Below are positions 44,426 to 53,257 of a DNA stretch of 64,000 bases, one piece after another (positions within the stretch are counted from its first letter, which is position 1; each line of letters opens with the position of its first letter). The position numbers and the translations under genes are program-made. The stretch is from Alloprevotella sp. (GTDB taxonomy: Bacteria; Bacteroidota; Bacteroidia; Bacteroidales; Bacteroidaceae), in contig JAFUTC010000001.1 of NCBI GenBank assembly GCA_017471505.1, forward strand, positions 1-64,000. Reading direction: 5' to 3'. A model generated the notes under the pieces. That model had not been told where the DNA came from. It did no database searches and saw nothing but the letters and a program-made list of their open reading frames with translations.

Positions 44426-44469
44426 AATCCGCAGGTGTACCATAATGCGGTACACCTGCGGATTTTTTT
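44426..44469. terminator. 16-bp perfect inverted repeat, terminator of the WYL gene
   Basis: AATCCGCAGGTGTACC (44426-44441) and GGTACACCTGCGGATT (44449-44464) around ATAATGC, then five more T on the plus strand (AGTTTTG on the minus strand). As it also lies just before the HIRAN gene it could double as an operator. Confidence 0.75.
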
Positions 44470-44491
44470 CATCTTTTCCCGAGCAATGGGG

Positions 44492-45388
44492 CTATCGGTA
44501 ATATTTTGAGGCTTTCCGAAGCCATTTTTTCATGGTTTGGCGGAGCGACGCGGGCTGCACCACCTCCACGTCCTGGCTCATCGTAAGCAAGGCCTGCACG
44601 AAGTCGTAGGTAGGCCGCAACCGCAGTTGGAAATCGACGCTCGCGTCACTGGTGTGGGGCAGTTCGACCTGCGACTCGTGCAGCGGCAAGGTGCGCAGGT
44701 AGTCGGCCACCTCGCCATAGGCACGCAGCACCACGGTCTCCATGGGCACGTCCTTGGTGTAGATGCCGTAGTAGTCGGCAAAATACGCCTCTGCCGAGAA
44801 GTCGTCGGGCACCACAAAAGTGTCGTCGGTCCAGTCGATGCGCTCCACGCGGTCGAGGGCATAGGTGAGCAGGTGCTGCCCGGTGTCGGCCAGCAGATAC
44901 CACCGCTGCCTGAACAACTTGAGCGTGTAGGGACTCACCATCGTAGTGGTAGCCTCCTTGCCGAACCGGCGATAGGTGAGCTGCAGACGGTGGCCCACCT
45001 TCATGGCCTTGATGATGGGCTCGAGGTACTCGTCGCCCGCGGGCACGTTTTCCATCTGCAGGCGGTCCGACAGCGTGAGCGAGTCCTGCAATACGCCACC
45101 CATGGTCAAGGCGGTGAGCATCCAGCGCGACAAACTGTCTTCCTGCAAGGCCGAGGGGTTGGCAATGTAGTAGCGGTAGCCGTTGGAGGCATCGCAGTCG
45201 ATGATGATGCCGAACATATCCAGCACGGCATCACGATGGCGGTTGAAGGTGGTGCGCGAAAGCGGATTGCCCATCGAAACCTCCTCGACCACCCAGTGGC
45301 GGCTCAATTCCTCGAGGGTCATCGGACCGTAGCGCCGCAACGCATTCACAATCCACGCATACTGCCTGAAAATAAGCGAAATCTTCAT
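44492..45388 (-). CDS. WYL-domain transcription regulator
   Basis: 298 residues. N-terminal winged-helix part (about 1-60, YGPMTLEELSRHW). The central to C-terminal region is a WYL domain (MVSPYTLKLFRQRWYLLADTG with the RWYLL core) followed by a WCX-type extension. WYL proteins sense ligands, often nucleic acids or nucleotides, and control stress or defence genes; the target here is unknown. It is followed by the HIRAN gene across a terminator. Confidence 0.88.
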   Translation of the reverse strand: MKISLIFRQYAWIVNALRRYGPMTLEELSRHWVVEEVSMGNPLSRTTFNRHRDAVLDMFGIIIDCDASNGYRYYIANPSALQEDSLSRWMLTALTMGGVLQDSLTLSDRLQMENVPAGDEYLEPIIKAMKVGHRLQLTYRRFGKEATTTMVSPYTLKLFRQRWYLLADTGQHLLTYALDRVERIDWTDDTFVVPDDFSAEAYFADYYGIYTKDVPMETVVLRAYGEVADYLRTLPLHESQVELPHTSDASVDFQLRLRPTYDFVQALLTMSQDVEVVQPASLRQTMKKWLRKASKYYR

Positions 45389-45415
45389 TGTCTGTCGGTA
45401 TTCGGTTATAACTGG

Positions 45416-46288
45416 CTAAAACAAGCGAGTAAACCACGTCCGCACCTTTTGCCAGAGGGTGGTGTCAGCCGTTTCAGCAGCCTCGGCAGCCGCCGGAGCC
45501 TGCAGACGCTCCCGGAAGGAAGGTTGCAGCAGATCGCCCAATTCGTCGTAGGAAATCACGCAGCAAGGCAAGCCGTAGGCATACGCGGCAATCTCATACT
45601 GCTGATACTGGAAGCCCACGCCCTCTGCCGTCAGGTATGGCGGGCATTCGGGCAGTCCGAACGGACCCATGTCCTCCGTGAAGATGGCCTCGTCGTCGCC
45701 CTCGAAATAGTCGGTCACCAAATGGCTGCGCACCTTCTGCAACAGTCCCTCGCTGGCATAGGTGCCAAAGAGGTCGGCCCACGTGAGCACGTGACCGCTC
45801 TGCTTGTCTATCGACAGTTCGACGCCGGCATACGAGCCGTGGGCGCCGCCCTGATACGAATAGTCAGTGATAAGGAAGTTATAGTAGAGGTCGGTGCCCT
45901 CCACCTGCTTCACCACAATTTCGCGGCCGTAGGGCGGCAGTTCGAACGATTCGCCCTCATCGCCGGCCGGCAGGTCGGCCTCCCAGGCAAGTCGGTCTCT
46001 AACCTCCATCTGCTGAAAACTGTCAAGTGCCACGCGGACGGCTTCTTTCAGGTCGGCGCCCTTGAGCCCGGTGGCAATGTCTACGAGGGCGGCATTGATA
46101 CTGTCGGCCACCCACTCGGGATACGACTCCGCCACCCACGTCACGTTAGCCGTCATCAGCGAGTCAACCTTCACCACGCGCGCACTATCGGTAATCAGGT
46201 AGGGCTGAGGCGGTTCTGTCGGCTTGCCGCACTGGCACAGCAACAGCACCGCGGCAATCATCCAAATGCAATGTCTCCACATATTCAT
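45416..46288 (-). CDS. RsiV-like DUF3298/DUF4163 lipoprotein
   Basis: 290 residues. Lipoprotein signal with VLLLCQC (Cys about 20). The domain order matches DUF4163 (residues 30-130) and DUF3298 (about 150-280), with the hallmark YSYQGGAHGSYAGVEL and GHVLTWADLF. In Firmicutes this fold occurs in the lysozyme-sensing anti-sigma factor RsiV; in Bacteroidetes such lipoproteins are of unknown function. Here it starts 28 bases before the WYL gene, so the two may be one unit. Confidence 0.83.
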   Translation of the reverse strand: MNMWRHCIWMIAAVLLLCQCGKPTEPPQPYLITDSARVVKVDSLMTANVTWVAESYPEWVADSINAALVDIATGLKGADLKEAVRVALDSFQQMEVRDRLAWEADLPAGDEGESFELPPYGREIVVKQVEGTDLYYNFLITDYSYQGGAHGSYAGVELSIDKQSGHVLTWADLFGTYASEGLLQKVRSHLVTDYFEGDDEAIFTEDMGPFGLPECPPYLTAEGVGFQYQQYEIAAYAYGLPCCVISYDELGDLLQPSFRERLQAPAAAEAAETADTTLWQKVRTWFTRLF

Positions 46289-46343
46289 ATCGGTATTATT
46301 CGTTTATGGTTCTACCATCCGTTTCCGGTCCATCCGGTTTCCG

Positions 46344-46805
46344 CTATGAGGCGGAATGGTCGCGGTGCCGGTCGAAACGATGCAGGAAATAGTTGAAGGC
46401 TTCCAAGCCTACCAGCACAAGCAGCGTGGCGGCCGTGGCCAGCACATAGAGTCCGCCGCCACAAGCCAGTCCGATGGCAGCCGTCACCCACAGGCCGGCC
46501 GCCGTGGTCAGTCCACGCACCACGTTCTCGCTCTTCTGGAAAATGATGGTGCCGGCACCGATGAAGCCTATGCCCGACACCACCTGCGCAGCCACGCGGG
46601 CCACATCGTGCCGATGGCCTTCCATCTGCAGCGTACCTTCAAACCCATAGGCCGACACTATCATGAACAGCGCCGAACCGAGCGCCACGAGAAAATGCGT
46701 GCGAAAACCGGCTTCCTTGGCACGGTATTCGCGTTCCAGCCCTACCAAGCCGCCCAGGATGGCAGCCACGAACAGGCGCAGTATAAATTCCCAAGTCTGA
46801 TCCAT
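46344..46805 (-). CDS. MgtC/SapB family membrane protein
   Basis: 153 residues, about four transmembrane helices. Typical motifs: GGLVGLEREYRAKEAGFRTH, LVALGSALFMIVSAYGF, GIGFIGAGTI and VRGLTTAAGLWVTAAIGLA (key part GLTTAAGLW). The family is tied to magnesium limitation and acid tolerance in pathogens; the direct role is debated. It lacks the C-terminal cytoplasmic domain of Salmonella MgtC. Confidence 0.9.
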   Translation of the reverse strand: MDQTWEFILRLFVAAILGGLVGLEREYRAKEAGFRTHFLVALGSALFMIVSAYGFEGTLQMEGHRHDVARVAAQVVSGIGFIGAGTIIFQKSENVVRGLTTAAGLWVTAAIGLACGGGLYVLATAATLLVLVGLEAFNYFLHRFDRHRDHSAS

Positions 46806-46888
46806 TGTGTGTTTCTGTTTTCTTACTACAAAAATAAGGGTTTAGTTGTTCTCCGCAACCAAACCCCTATAATTTTACGACCGCGTCC

Positions 46889-47752
46889 CTATTCTTCTAC
46901 CAGGTCCAAGTCGTCAATCTTCATCGTATCGCCCTCCAGGCGTACGCGGGCCACGAGGGTCGGCATGAAGTCGTAGAAAAGCACCTTGCCCACCACGAAG
47001 TTCGCACCGGGCACGACGTGCACCTTCGGTCCTTGCGCGTCGAAGGTGAACGACAGTTGCTCGCCCACCCAGACGGCGTCGTCGTAGAAGCCGCCCATAT
47101 TATCGACCGTACTCTCTACCGTGGCCAGTCGCGTGTTCTGGTCGTAGAGCGTGAGGCTGTCGCCCTCGGTGAAGTAGGCCAGATGCTCGCACACGAGGTT
47201 TTGGATGTCGTAGGGGTCAATCTCGGTAACGATGTGGGCCACGCCCTTGTCGTCGAATTCTATGCCATAGGCTTTCTCCACGTGCACACCGGTGCCTTCC
47301 ATCACGCCGCCCGTCAGCCACAGGCGTCCCTTGGCCGCATCGAAATAGGCAAGCGGCATCTTGCCATGGCGCATCGAGGCAAAGACATTCTTCACGCCGT
47401 CCTTCACCACAATCACGCCGAAGCCTTCCGACGACACCTCGTCGCTCACCTTCAGCAGGCTCCACACCTCCAGTTGGGCCGTCTCGTCACGAAGCACGCA
47501 CTCGAAGCGGTCGTCTATCACAGCCGGCTGCATAGCGGTCACTACCGCCATGGGGGCTTCCTCCCTTGCCAAGCGGTTCTCAAGCACACCCTTGGCCGGC
47601 AACAGCGTAACCGCCTCGCCCTTGCTGTTTTTCACCACAAACGGCACGCATTCTTTCTCAGGCGAATGCAGCGAAAACGACTTGCATCCCACCATGCCCA
47701 GCATGGCGCAACACACCATGCACAGGCCCAAATAAACCATCTTTTTCATCAT
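46889..47752 (-). CDS. Hypothetical lipoprotein
   Basis: 287 residues. Signal with LGMVGC lipobox (Cys about 23). The mature part is beta-rich with no motif I can name; segments such as VHVEKAYGIEFDDKG and VARVRLEGDTMKIDDLDLV suggest a domain common in Bacteroidales periplasmic proteins. Single gene. Confidence 0.65.
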   Translation of the reverse strand: MMKKMVYLGLCMVCCAMLGMVGCKSFSLHSPEKECVPFVVKNSKGEAVTLLPAKGVLENRLAREEAPMAVVTAMQPAVIDDRFECVLRDETAQLEVWSLLKVSDEVSSEGFGVIVVKDGVKNVFASMRHGKMPLAYFDAAKGRLWLTGGVMEGTGVHVEKAYGIEFDDKGVAHIVTEIDPYDIQNLVCEHLAYFTEGDSLTLYDQNTRLATVESTVDNMGGFYDDAVWVGEQLSFTFDAQGPKVHVVPGANFVVGKVLFYDFMPTLVARVRLEGDTMKIDDLDLVEE

Positions 47753-47929
47753 TCATTCCAATTTTTCGCTACAAAACTAATCGTTTTTCACCATTACAAA
47801 CCCCCCATAACCATAGTTATGTCATCTTTCCTCGCCACCGTTGGCAAGTCCGATGCGAACTATACCGATAGCGAACCTCCAACACTTACAAAATTGATGT
47901 TTGACGACGAGAACGACGGAATGGATTAA

Positions 47930-50086
47930 TTACACCTGAAGCATGGAGTTGATGTCAGTCACATACGATTGCCGCCGCGAATAGCCCTTGGGTGGATGAT
48001 TCAAGGCATACTGACTAATTCTTTCGGCTATCAATGGTTCTTCTCCCTCTATATGAAACAAGATGTAAACCTGACTATCTTTCATCTTAAAGGGCGTGTC
48101 ATTCAACTGTTCCTTTGTAATAAGTTGCGGACCACTTTTCAGCGCAAAAACAATGGGATTCGTCAACTTGTGCAGTACGAGAAACTGTGCTTTCATAAAA
48201 CCTTCAGCCAAAGCCAAAGCTCCGAAGGTGTCGCCCAGCCCTATGGCATAACTGCCAACCCGTCGGATATGCTCCGCTGTCTGCTCGCATAGGTTATCGT
48301 CCACAACCACACATTTTCCTACAGGCATCAGTCCTTGTTCGCTAACTTGCTCATTAATCTTGTCTTGGACATTGTCTTCCAATCGGCATTCAGTTACATA
48401 GAAATGTTTACGTAACTCTTGGATTAACGCATTTTCGCCATCTCCTTTCCGCTCCACGGCAAGAGTGTAGATACTTTGTTCGTTGGGTGTGCGATAGAGT
48501 TTTCCGAGTAGTTCCTGAAAGTGCGTAGTAATGTATTGTTCAGAGTCGGCGGCATCATATCCTTTCAAGGCATAGAAGGTATACTTTGCGCTCAGAATCT
48601 CTTGTACTCTCTCACGGAAGCGTTTCCTCACGGCTGTCTTCCATGCCTGCTTACTGGTAGCATTGTTGCGGGCATACATGGCCAATACATACAGAAAGTT
48701 CACATCATAGTGACTAAGCAACAATGTGTCGCGGTCGAACAGGCGGTCGCTAAACTGCGACGATTCGTACTGATTCTGGCCTTCATGCAGAACAAGGTTT
48801 TCTGCACCATAGTCCAGCTTCTCAAAATCCACCTTTGCGCTGATAAAGAAATTCGGCAGTATATTGTAGCCCTCAGTCCTGTCATCGCGCAGACGAATCT
48901 TATAGCGCTCGTCCTCACATCCCGTAGAACCCTTCAATGCATCAAAGCTCCATTGTATGACGTTTCGTGCATAGGAAAACTGCTTGCTAATGGAGTTTTC
49001 CCCCACAGGGGTGCTGTACTTATAGTACTTTGAGTCACCAATATAGTAAACAGCTGTCTTGTCGTTAGTGGGTAATAGTATATCGTCAATCCAGAGATGG
49101 TCCACGGTCTTGCCGTCGCTTTGGTCAGCCAGTCGAGCGGGCAACTGCTTGCGGTCGGTGCCTATCAACTCGTCGATGATTGCTTCAAAAACAATGTTGA
49201 AGTTCTTCACGAGAATGTATTCCTGGCTGCTTACCTCAACTTTCACCTTGCGGCTCAGGTCAAAAAAGGCATAGCACAACTCCCATAGATAGATAGCCTT
49301 GTCGGAGAAATATTTGTTCTTGATTTTCAGCAATTTTATGCAGCCTTGTCCGTTCAAATAGGAATTGAACTTTGCACCCGTAATCAGTTCATAGTTTACC
49401 GGAATGCTTACAGGGAAACCATACTGGCAGCGCATATGATTCAATATAGAGAAAAATATGACGAGCAGCTCCTCATCAAAGTTCACCTGTCTTCGCTTGT
49501 TGACAGGGTTCAGATAAATGGGCACATCGTCCTGCACCACTGCCTGACTTTTGCTGATGGTGCGCGTCCAGTTGATCTTGTTGAAGCCCGAGTGCAAGTT
49601 GCGCAACACAAAGAAAAAGAAGTCCTGATTGTCGCGGTTGAACTTCAGCAATGCCAGCAGGATATCAAGGAAGGTATTGCACTCCTGCAACCGTCCGTTC
49701 GACATGTGCTGCACCAACTGCTGCTGCACTACGTCGCTCTCGGGATGGGCGTCACGAAACACCACGATGGCCCGATACACCCACACGGACAGCTTATAGA
49801 CAAAATCGTATTCCTGCGGTGTGAGCAGTTGTTGTTCGGAAATGTTAATAACCTGCTCTGGCGGATATTTCCCAAACAGCAGTTCTTCGCCTTTAACATC
49901 CTGCAGCAGCACCTTTGGCAGAATGAACACCATGTCGCCGTGTCCGTCATTCAGCGCTGGGTTGTAGTAGTAGCCCACGTGGTTCACCGACACTTTACCT
50001 TTGATATTCCGCAGGTTGGTCAGCCCCGTGATGATGTTCTCCACCGCCTCGGCCCTGTACTGGTGTTCTTCTATCAGTATGCGCAT
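47930..50086 (-). CDS. LlaJI-type restriction endonuclease subunit (McrC-like)
   Basis: 718 residues. The middle has a PD-(D/E)XK nuclease core: DHLWIDDILL followed by VYYIGDSKYYK (the D-x-K pair). The N-terminal region resembles the LlaJI R2/McrC family, which couples to an McrB-like GTPase. The C-terminal about 250 residues form an extra domain. It follows the mcrB-like gene by 10 bases. Together they should cut DNA by translocation-dependent action on unmodified or modified sites. Assignment to LlaJI rather than plain McrC rests on the adjacent methyltransferase. Confidence 0.8.
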   Translation of the reverse strand: MRILIEEHQYRAEAVENIITGLTNLRNIKGKVSVNHVGYYYNPALNDGHGDMVFILPKVLLQDVKGEELLFGKYPPEQVINISEQQLLTPQEYDFVYKLSVWVYRAIVVFRDAHPESDVVQQQLVQHMSNGRLQECNTFLDILLALLKFNRDNQDFFFFVLRNLHSGFNKINWTRTISKSQAVVQDDVPIYLNPVNKRRQVNFDEELLVIFFSILNHMRCQYGFPVSIPVNYELITGAKFNSYLNGQGCIKLLKIKNKYFSDKAIYLWELCYAFFDLSRKVKVEVSSQEYILVKNFNIVFEAIIDELIGTDRKQLPARLADQSDGKTVDHLWIDDILLPTNDKTAVYYIGDSKYYKYSTPVGENSISKQFSYARNVIQWSFDALKGSTGCEDERYKIRLRDDRTEGYNILPNFFISAKVDFEKLDYGAENLVLHEGQNQYESSQFSDRLFDRDTLLLSHYDVNFLYVLAMYARNNATSKQAWKTAVRKRFRERVQEILSAKYTFYALKGYDAADSEQYITTHFQELLGKLYRTPNEQSIYTLAVERKGDGENALIQELRKHFYVTECRLEDNVQDKINEQVSEQGLMPVGKCVVVDDNLCEQTAEHIRRVGSYAIGLGDTFGALALAEGFMKAQFLVLHKLTNPIVFALKSGPQLITKEQLNDTPFKMKDSQVYILFHIEGEEPLIAERISQYALNHPPKGYSRRQSYVTDINSMLQV

Positions 50087-50096
50087 AGCGACACCT

Positions 50097-51527
50097 TTAT
50101 ACCTCTGTCTTCAGCGATACCTCAGCGGCATCAGCGTCAATCTTCAGTTGTGTCATCAGCATGGACACCTTCTCCGTGTCCACCTCTCCGCTTGTCAGGT
50201 AGAACCTCCTGTAAGGCCAATCCTTGCTGCTGCCTATGCTCGATGGAATGCCGTACACTTTGAACACGTCGTTCCACAGGTAAAACAGAACCTTGCCCAC
50301 GAACGTCTCTGCCGTAATGACGTTTGGCGTTGTTTCTGTTCCGAGTCTTCTCCCCGTCGCCTTGCAGAAGTAGAATCCCAGGTGTTTGTCCTCAGCGGTT
50401 TCATCGGTCAGCAGTTCGTCGTTCACTTTGTTCAGGAAGGACGTCCAGCTGTAGTAGCTCTCCCCAACTTTTACATACCATGTTTCCTTTGCGGTATCGA
50501 TGGGCTGATACACCCATTCCCAGCGGCGTTTGAAAGCAGAGTCAATGGGGAACAGACTTTGGTCGCTCGTGTTCATCGTGGCCCAGATGTAGAGGTTCTT
50601 GGGAAGCCTCAGTTTCCCGTCTTTGATGCCGTCTTTGTTTATCAGAATATCCTGACCGGCCTCATCTTTTCCGTCTTCAAGGTAACGCACTAAATCAATA
50701 TCAGCCTTGATAGGATATTCCGAGTATCCCTCATCGTCTCTGTCGAGCAGTTGGAACAGGTCACCGAAAATCTGGGCGCAGTTGCCACGGTTAATCTCTT
50801 CAATAACCAGGAACACATTCTCATCCAGATTGTTCCAAGCGGCTACGTATGCCTGAAGGAAAGCTTGTGGAACAAACGAGTAGGTGATGCAGTCTTCGTA
50901 TACATCTTTCTTTTCTGTACTTTTGACTATGTCACCAGCAACATTGCGAACAGCCTTCTGGGCTATTGTAGGTTTATATGCTCCCACGAATGTGGAGTAG
51001 TCGCTGTCAGGGTGGAACGTAGTGCGGAATACCAAATTCTTCTCGTTGGCAGTCTTCACTCTCTCGTCATTTTTAATCCGATGGCTCTTACCTGTACCAG
51101 GAGCGCCGTAGAAGATTTGTTGGAGATGATTTATATTTGATTCATCCCTTTTGTATAACACTATGCTTTTGGCTTTACGATGTGACTGAATTTGAGGAGG
51201 TTCAACTAAGAATTCTACTTCGTTTCCTGAATAATCATAAAAATGCCACTGATTAGGAGAAACTTCAAGACATAAATATTGATTTTGATATCTTTCCACC
51301 TTGTCTCTCCATTGCTCAAGAAATTGATTTAATGGAATGTTGTCGTCTTCATAACTTGCAATAATATATTTACCTCGTGCCCAACCAGCATTCAACCGAT
51401 TAGACTGGGAAAATAATTGATTCCTTCTAATTTGTGTATATAAGTCTTGTTGAGTTGCAGAAGCATCTTGACTATAACCTTTTTCTTGTAATACACTTAT
51501 GATTTCTTGTCTTGTCATGACTTCCAT
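50097..51527 (-). CDS. McrB-like AAA+ GTPase of the restriction system
   Basis: 476 residues. N-terminal DNA-reading region (1-120). AAA+ domain: Walker A GAPGTGKS (141-148), Walker B FLVIEE (239-244) followed by INRG, and the McrB GTP-binding signature MNTSDQSLFPIDSAFKRRWEW (key part MNTSDQS). The start overlaps the methyltransferase stop; ATG 51518 is an alternative. The first third is visibly AT-rich. Confidence 0.88.
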   Translation of the reverse strand: MEVMTRQEIISVLQEKGYSQDASATQQDLYTQIRRNQLFSQSNRLNAGWARGKYIIASYEDDNIPLNQFLEQWRDKVERYQNQYLCLEVSPNQWHFYDYSGNEVEFLVEPPQIQSHRKAKSIVLYKRDESNINHLQQIFYGAPGTGKSHRIKNDERVKTANEKNLVFRTTFHPDSDYSTFVGAYKPTIAQKAVRNVAGDIVKSTEKKDVYEDCITYSFVPQAFLQAYVAAWNNLDENVFLVIEEINRGNCAQIFGDLFQLLDRDDEGYSEYPIKADIDLVRYLEDGKDEAGQDILINKDGIKDGKLRLPKNLYIWATMNTSDQSLFPIDSAFKRRWEWVYQPIDTAKETWYVKVGESYYSWTSFLNKVNDELLTDETAEDKHLGFYFCKATGRRLGTETTPNVITAETFVGKVLFYLWNDVFKVYGIPSSIGSSKDWPYRRFYLTSGEVDTEKVSMLMTQLKIDADAAEVSLKTEV

Positions 51528-52504
51528 AATTTAAAATTGTGTGAGGGTAAAGGAGTATTTGCAGAAGCCCCAAGCGGAAATCCCATGAGGTATTCAGCAT
51601 TTGCTGGCGTGGGACGTTGAAAAACTTTCACGAAATTCCTGCAACCCTGATGTTTCATCATAGAGGGGGCAGAGTAGTTCGCCATAGTTGTGGGCGTATG
51701 TACATATCCAAAATCATTGCCATATGTTTCTTTAATCCAAGTTGTTTGGAAGACAAAAACATCTTCAATTTCTTTGCGGTCAACTTTAGGGGTAAAGCTT
51801 CTATTAGACAAATGTCTATTTACCAGTATCCTAAAAACCGTAGCAGCAACATATGGAGACTGAGCGTTGCCTATGGCCTTTAGTTGTTCGCGTCTATTAG
51901 TAACAACGACGGGAAGGCCTGTTTCAGAGGGTGTTTTAGTCCATCCCTCGGCTTTTAATTTGGGCAATTCGGATATACTATTAACTATCTTTTTAAAGAT
52001 TGTATAATCCTTAACAGCAAGTAACCAATATCTATTTCTTCTATGGTCTCCACCTAATTCTCCACACGACAATCCGCACAGCTCTACATCATATCCTACT
52101 GAGACGAGATCTGTTTTTGCCTGATTAAGAGCCTTTAATGTCACATTTTCTCCAAAGACTACAGGGGCATTTGATTCTTGGACAAAGCGAAACATCTCTC
52201 CCCAGAGATTCTTAGAAGCAATATTTTTCCCATGAGCGGCATGACTGAAAGCTTGACAGGGGAATCCTCCGCACAAAATATCAAATTGATTTATAAATTG
52301 TTCCCCGTTTAATTGGGTTAAATCGCCATAAATAGGAAAAGTATTCATCCATCCGTCAAATTGTCTCTGTTTTAAAATAGACTGACAATATGAATCTATC
52401 TCAACACCTGCACAACAAATATGACCTAGGAGTTCTCCTCCATATATACCTCCACCAATGCCTGCAAATAAATGAAATTCTGTTATTAGACTATTCTTTG
52501 CCAT
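51515..52504 (-). CDS. DNA (cytosine-5) methyltransferase of the restriction system
   Basis: About 329 residues from ATG 52504 (MAKNSLITEFH). Motif I FAGIGGG, motif IV GGFPCQAFS with the catalytic Cys, motif VI ENV, motif VIII HRRNRYWLL and motif X QLKAIGNAQSPYVA are all visible. After motif X comes a further about 100 residues with HTPTTMANYSAP and EYLMGFP, a C-terminal extension seen in some phage and mobile C5 enzymes. Only one methyltransferase is present, whereas LlaJI itself has two. The frame is open 19 codons further up. AT-rich, suggesting transfer. Confidence 0.9.
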   Translation of the reverse strand: MAKNSLITEFHLFAGIGGGIYGGELLGHICCAGVEIDSYCQSILKQRQFDGWMNTFPIYGDLTQLNGEQFINQFDILCGGFPCQAFSHAAHGKNIASKNLWGEMFRFVQESNAPVVFGENVTLKALNQAKTDLVSVGYDVELCGLSCGELGGDHRRNRYWLLAVKDYTIFKKIVNSISELPKLKAEGWTKTPSETGLPVVVTNRREQLKAIGNAQSPYVAATVFRILVNRHLSNRSFTPKVDRKEIEDVFVFQTTWIKETYGNDFGYVHTPTTMANYSAPSMMKHQGCRNFVKVFQRPTPANAEYLMGFPLGASANTPLPSHNFKLWKS

Positions 52505-53257
52505 GAAAAAGCCCTCTCTTCGTTTTCGAAAAGGGGGCGTGGAAGAGATGTGTTCTACCAAGGCCTACCACAGCCTATATCAGACAACAATCAAACTGTC
52601 CACGCCCGTATGAGCGCAAACATCCTGTTGCTTGTCCGACTGATATGTCCTTGTTTGTGGTAATTCTGGTAGATCAGTCAAATCAAGGATGCCAAAGTCG
52701 CAATTTCTTTCGTTAACTCATTCTTTATCGATGTACGCAAACACCCGGTGCATACAAACTCAATATTAATGGCTAAGCTACATATAAAAAGACGTGGGTG
52801 TTTACATCCGTCTGTTCTACTTCGAGACCTTCCACAGCCCTTGCAAAAAACAGATGAAGCAAACACCCACAAAGGAGAATATATTCCACTCGTAAAGTGT
52901 GCTTTTGAGGGTAGCACGAAGCCCCCTCTCAGCACACTACGGAGTTGTATATAATACACCTCGTGGAGTTACTCCGACATTGTTTTTGTTTGCAAATCGA
53001 TATGTGGAAGTTTCGAAGTACAAAAACAAAGCGTCAGTAACGCCTTTCAATATGCAGTGCCCCGCCCTACGGCTCCATTCTCCACAGAAAACATCAAAGC
53101 TATAAAGGGCAGATGCAGGTGTAAAAGTATGAAATAAATTCTTTATGGTTACTATGCGATGTAAAATTATTTAGGTAGTTGACCATCGTGCAATGGTGTG
53201 GGCACAAAAAATCCCGCCTCCGTTTCCGGGGGCGGGATTGCTGTATAGCGGCGGGGC
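52505..53257. other. 753-base region upstream of the restriction system, rich in inverted repeats
   Basis: GTGGGTGTTT (52794-52803) and AAACACCCAC (52861-52870) are perfect inverted copies, with an inner TCTGTT/AACAGA pair. AAACACCC recurs at 52739, and a shortened AAACATCC at about 52617. A second hairpin has AGTGTGCT (52896-52903) and AGCACACT (52931-52938). A 93-residue open frame on the minus strand (52678-52959) has a few Cys but no recognised domain and is not called. The part 53100-53250 shows nothing clear. Confidence 0.5.

Noticed and set aside
52678..52959. 93-codon open frame upstream of the restriction genes
   Set aside because: It runs through the inverted repeats and has no recognisable domain; more likely by chance.
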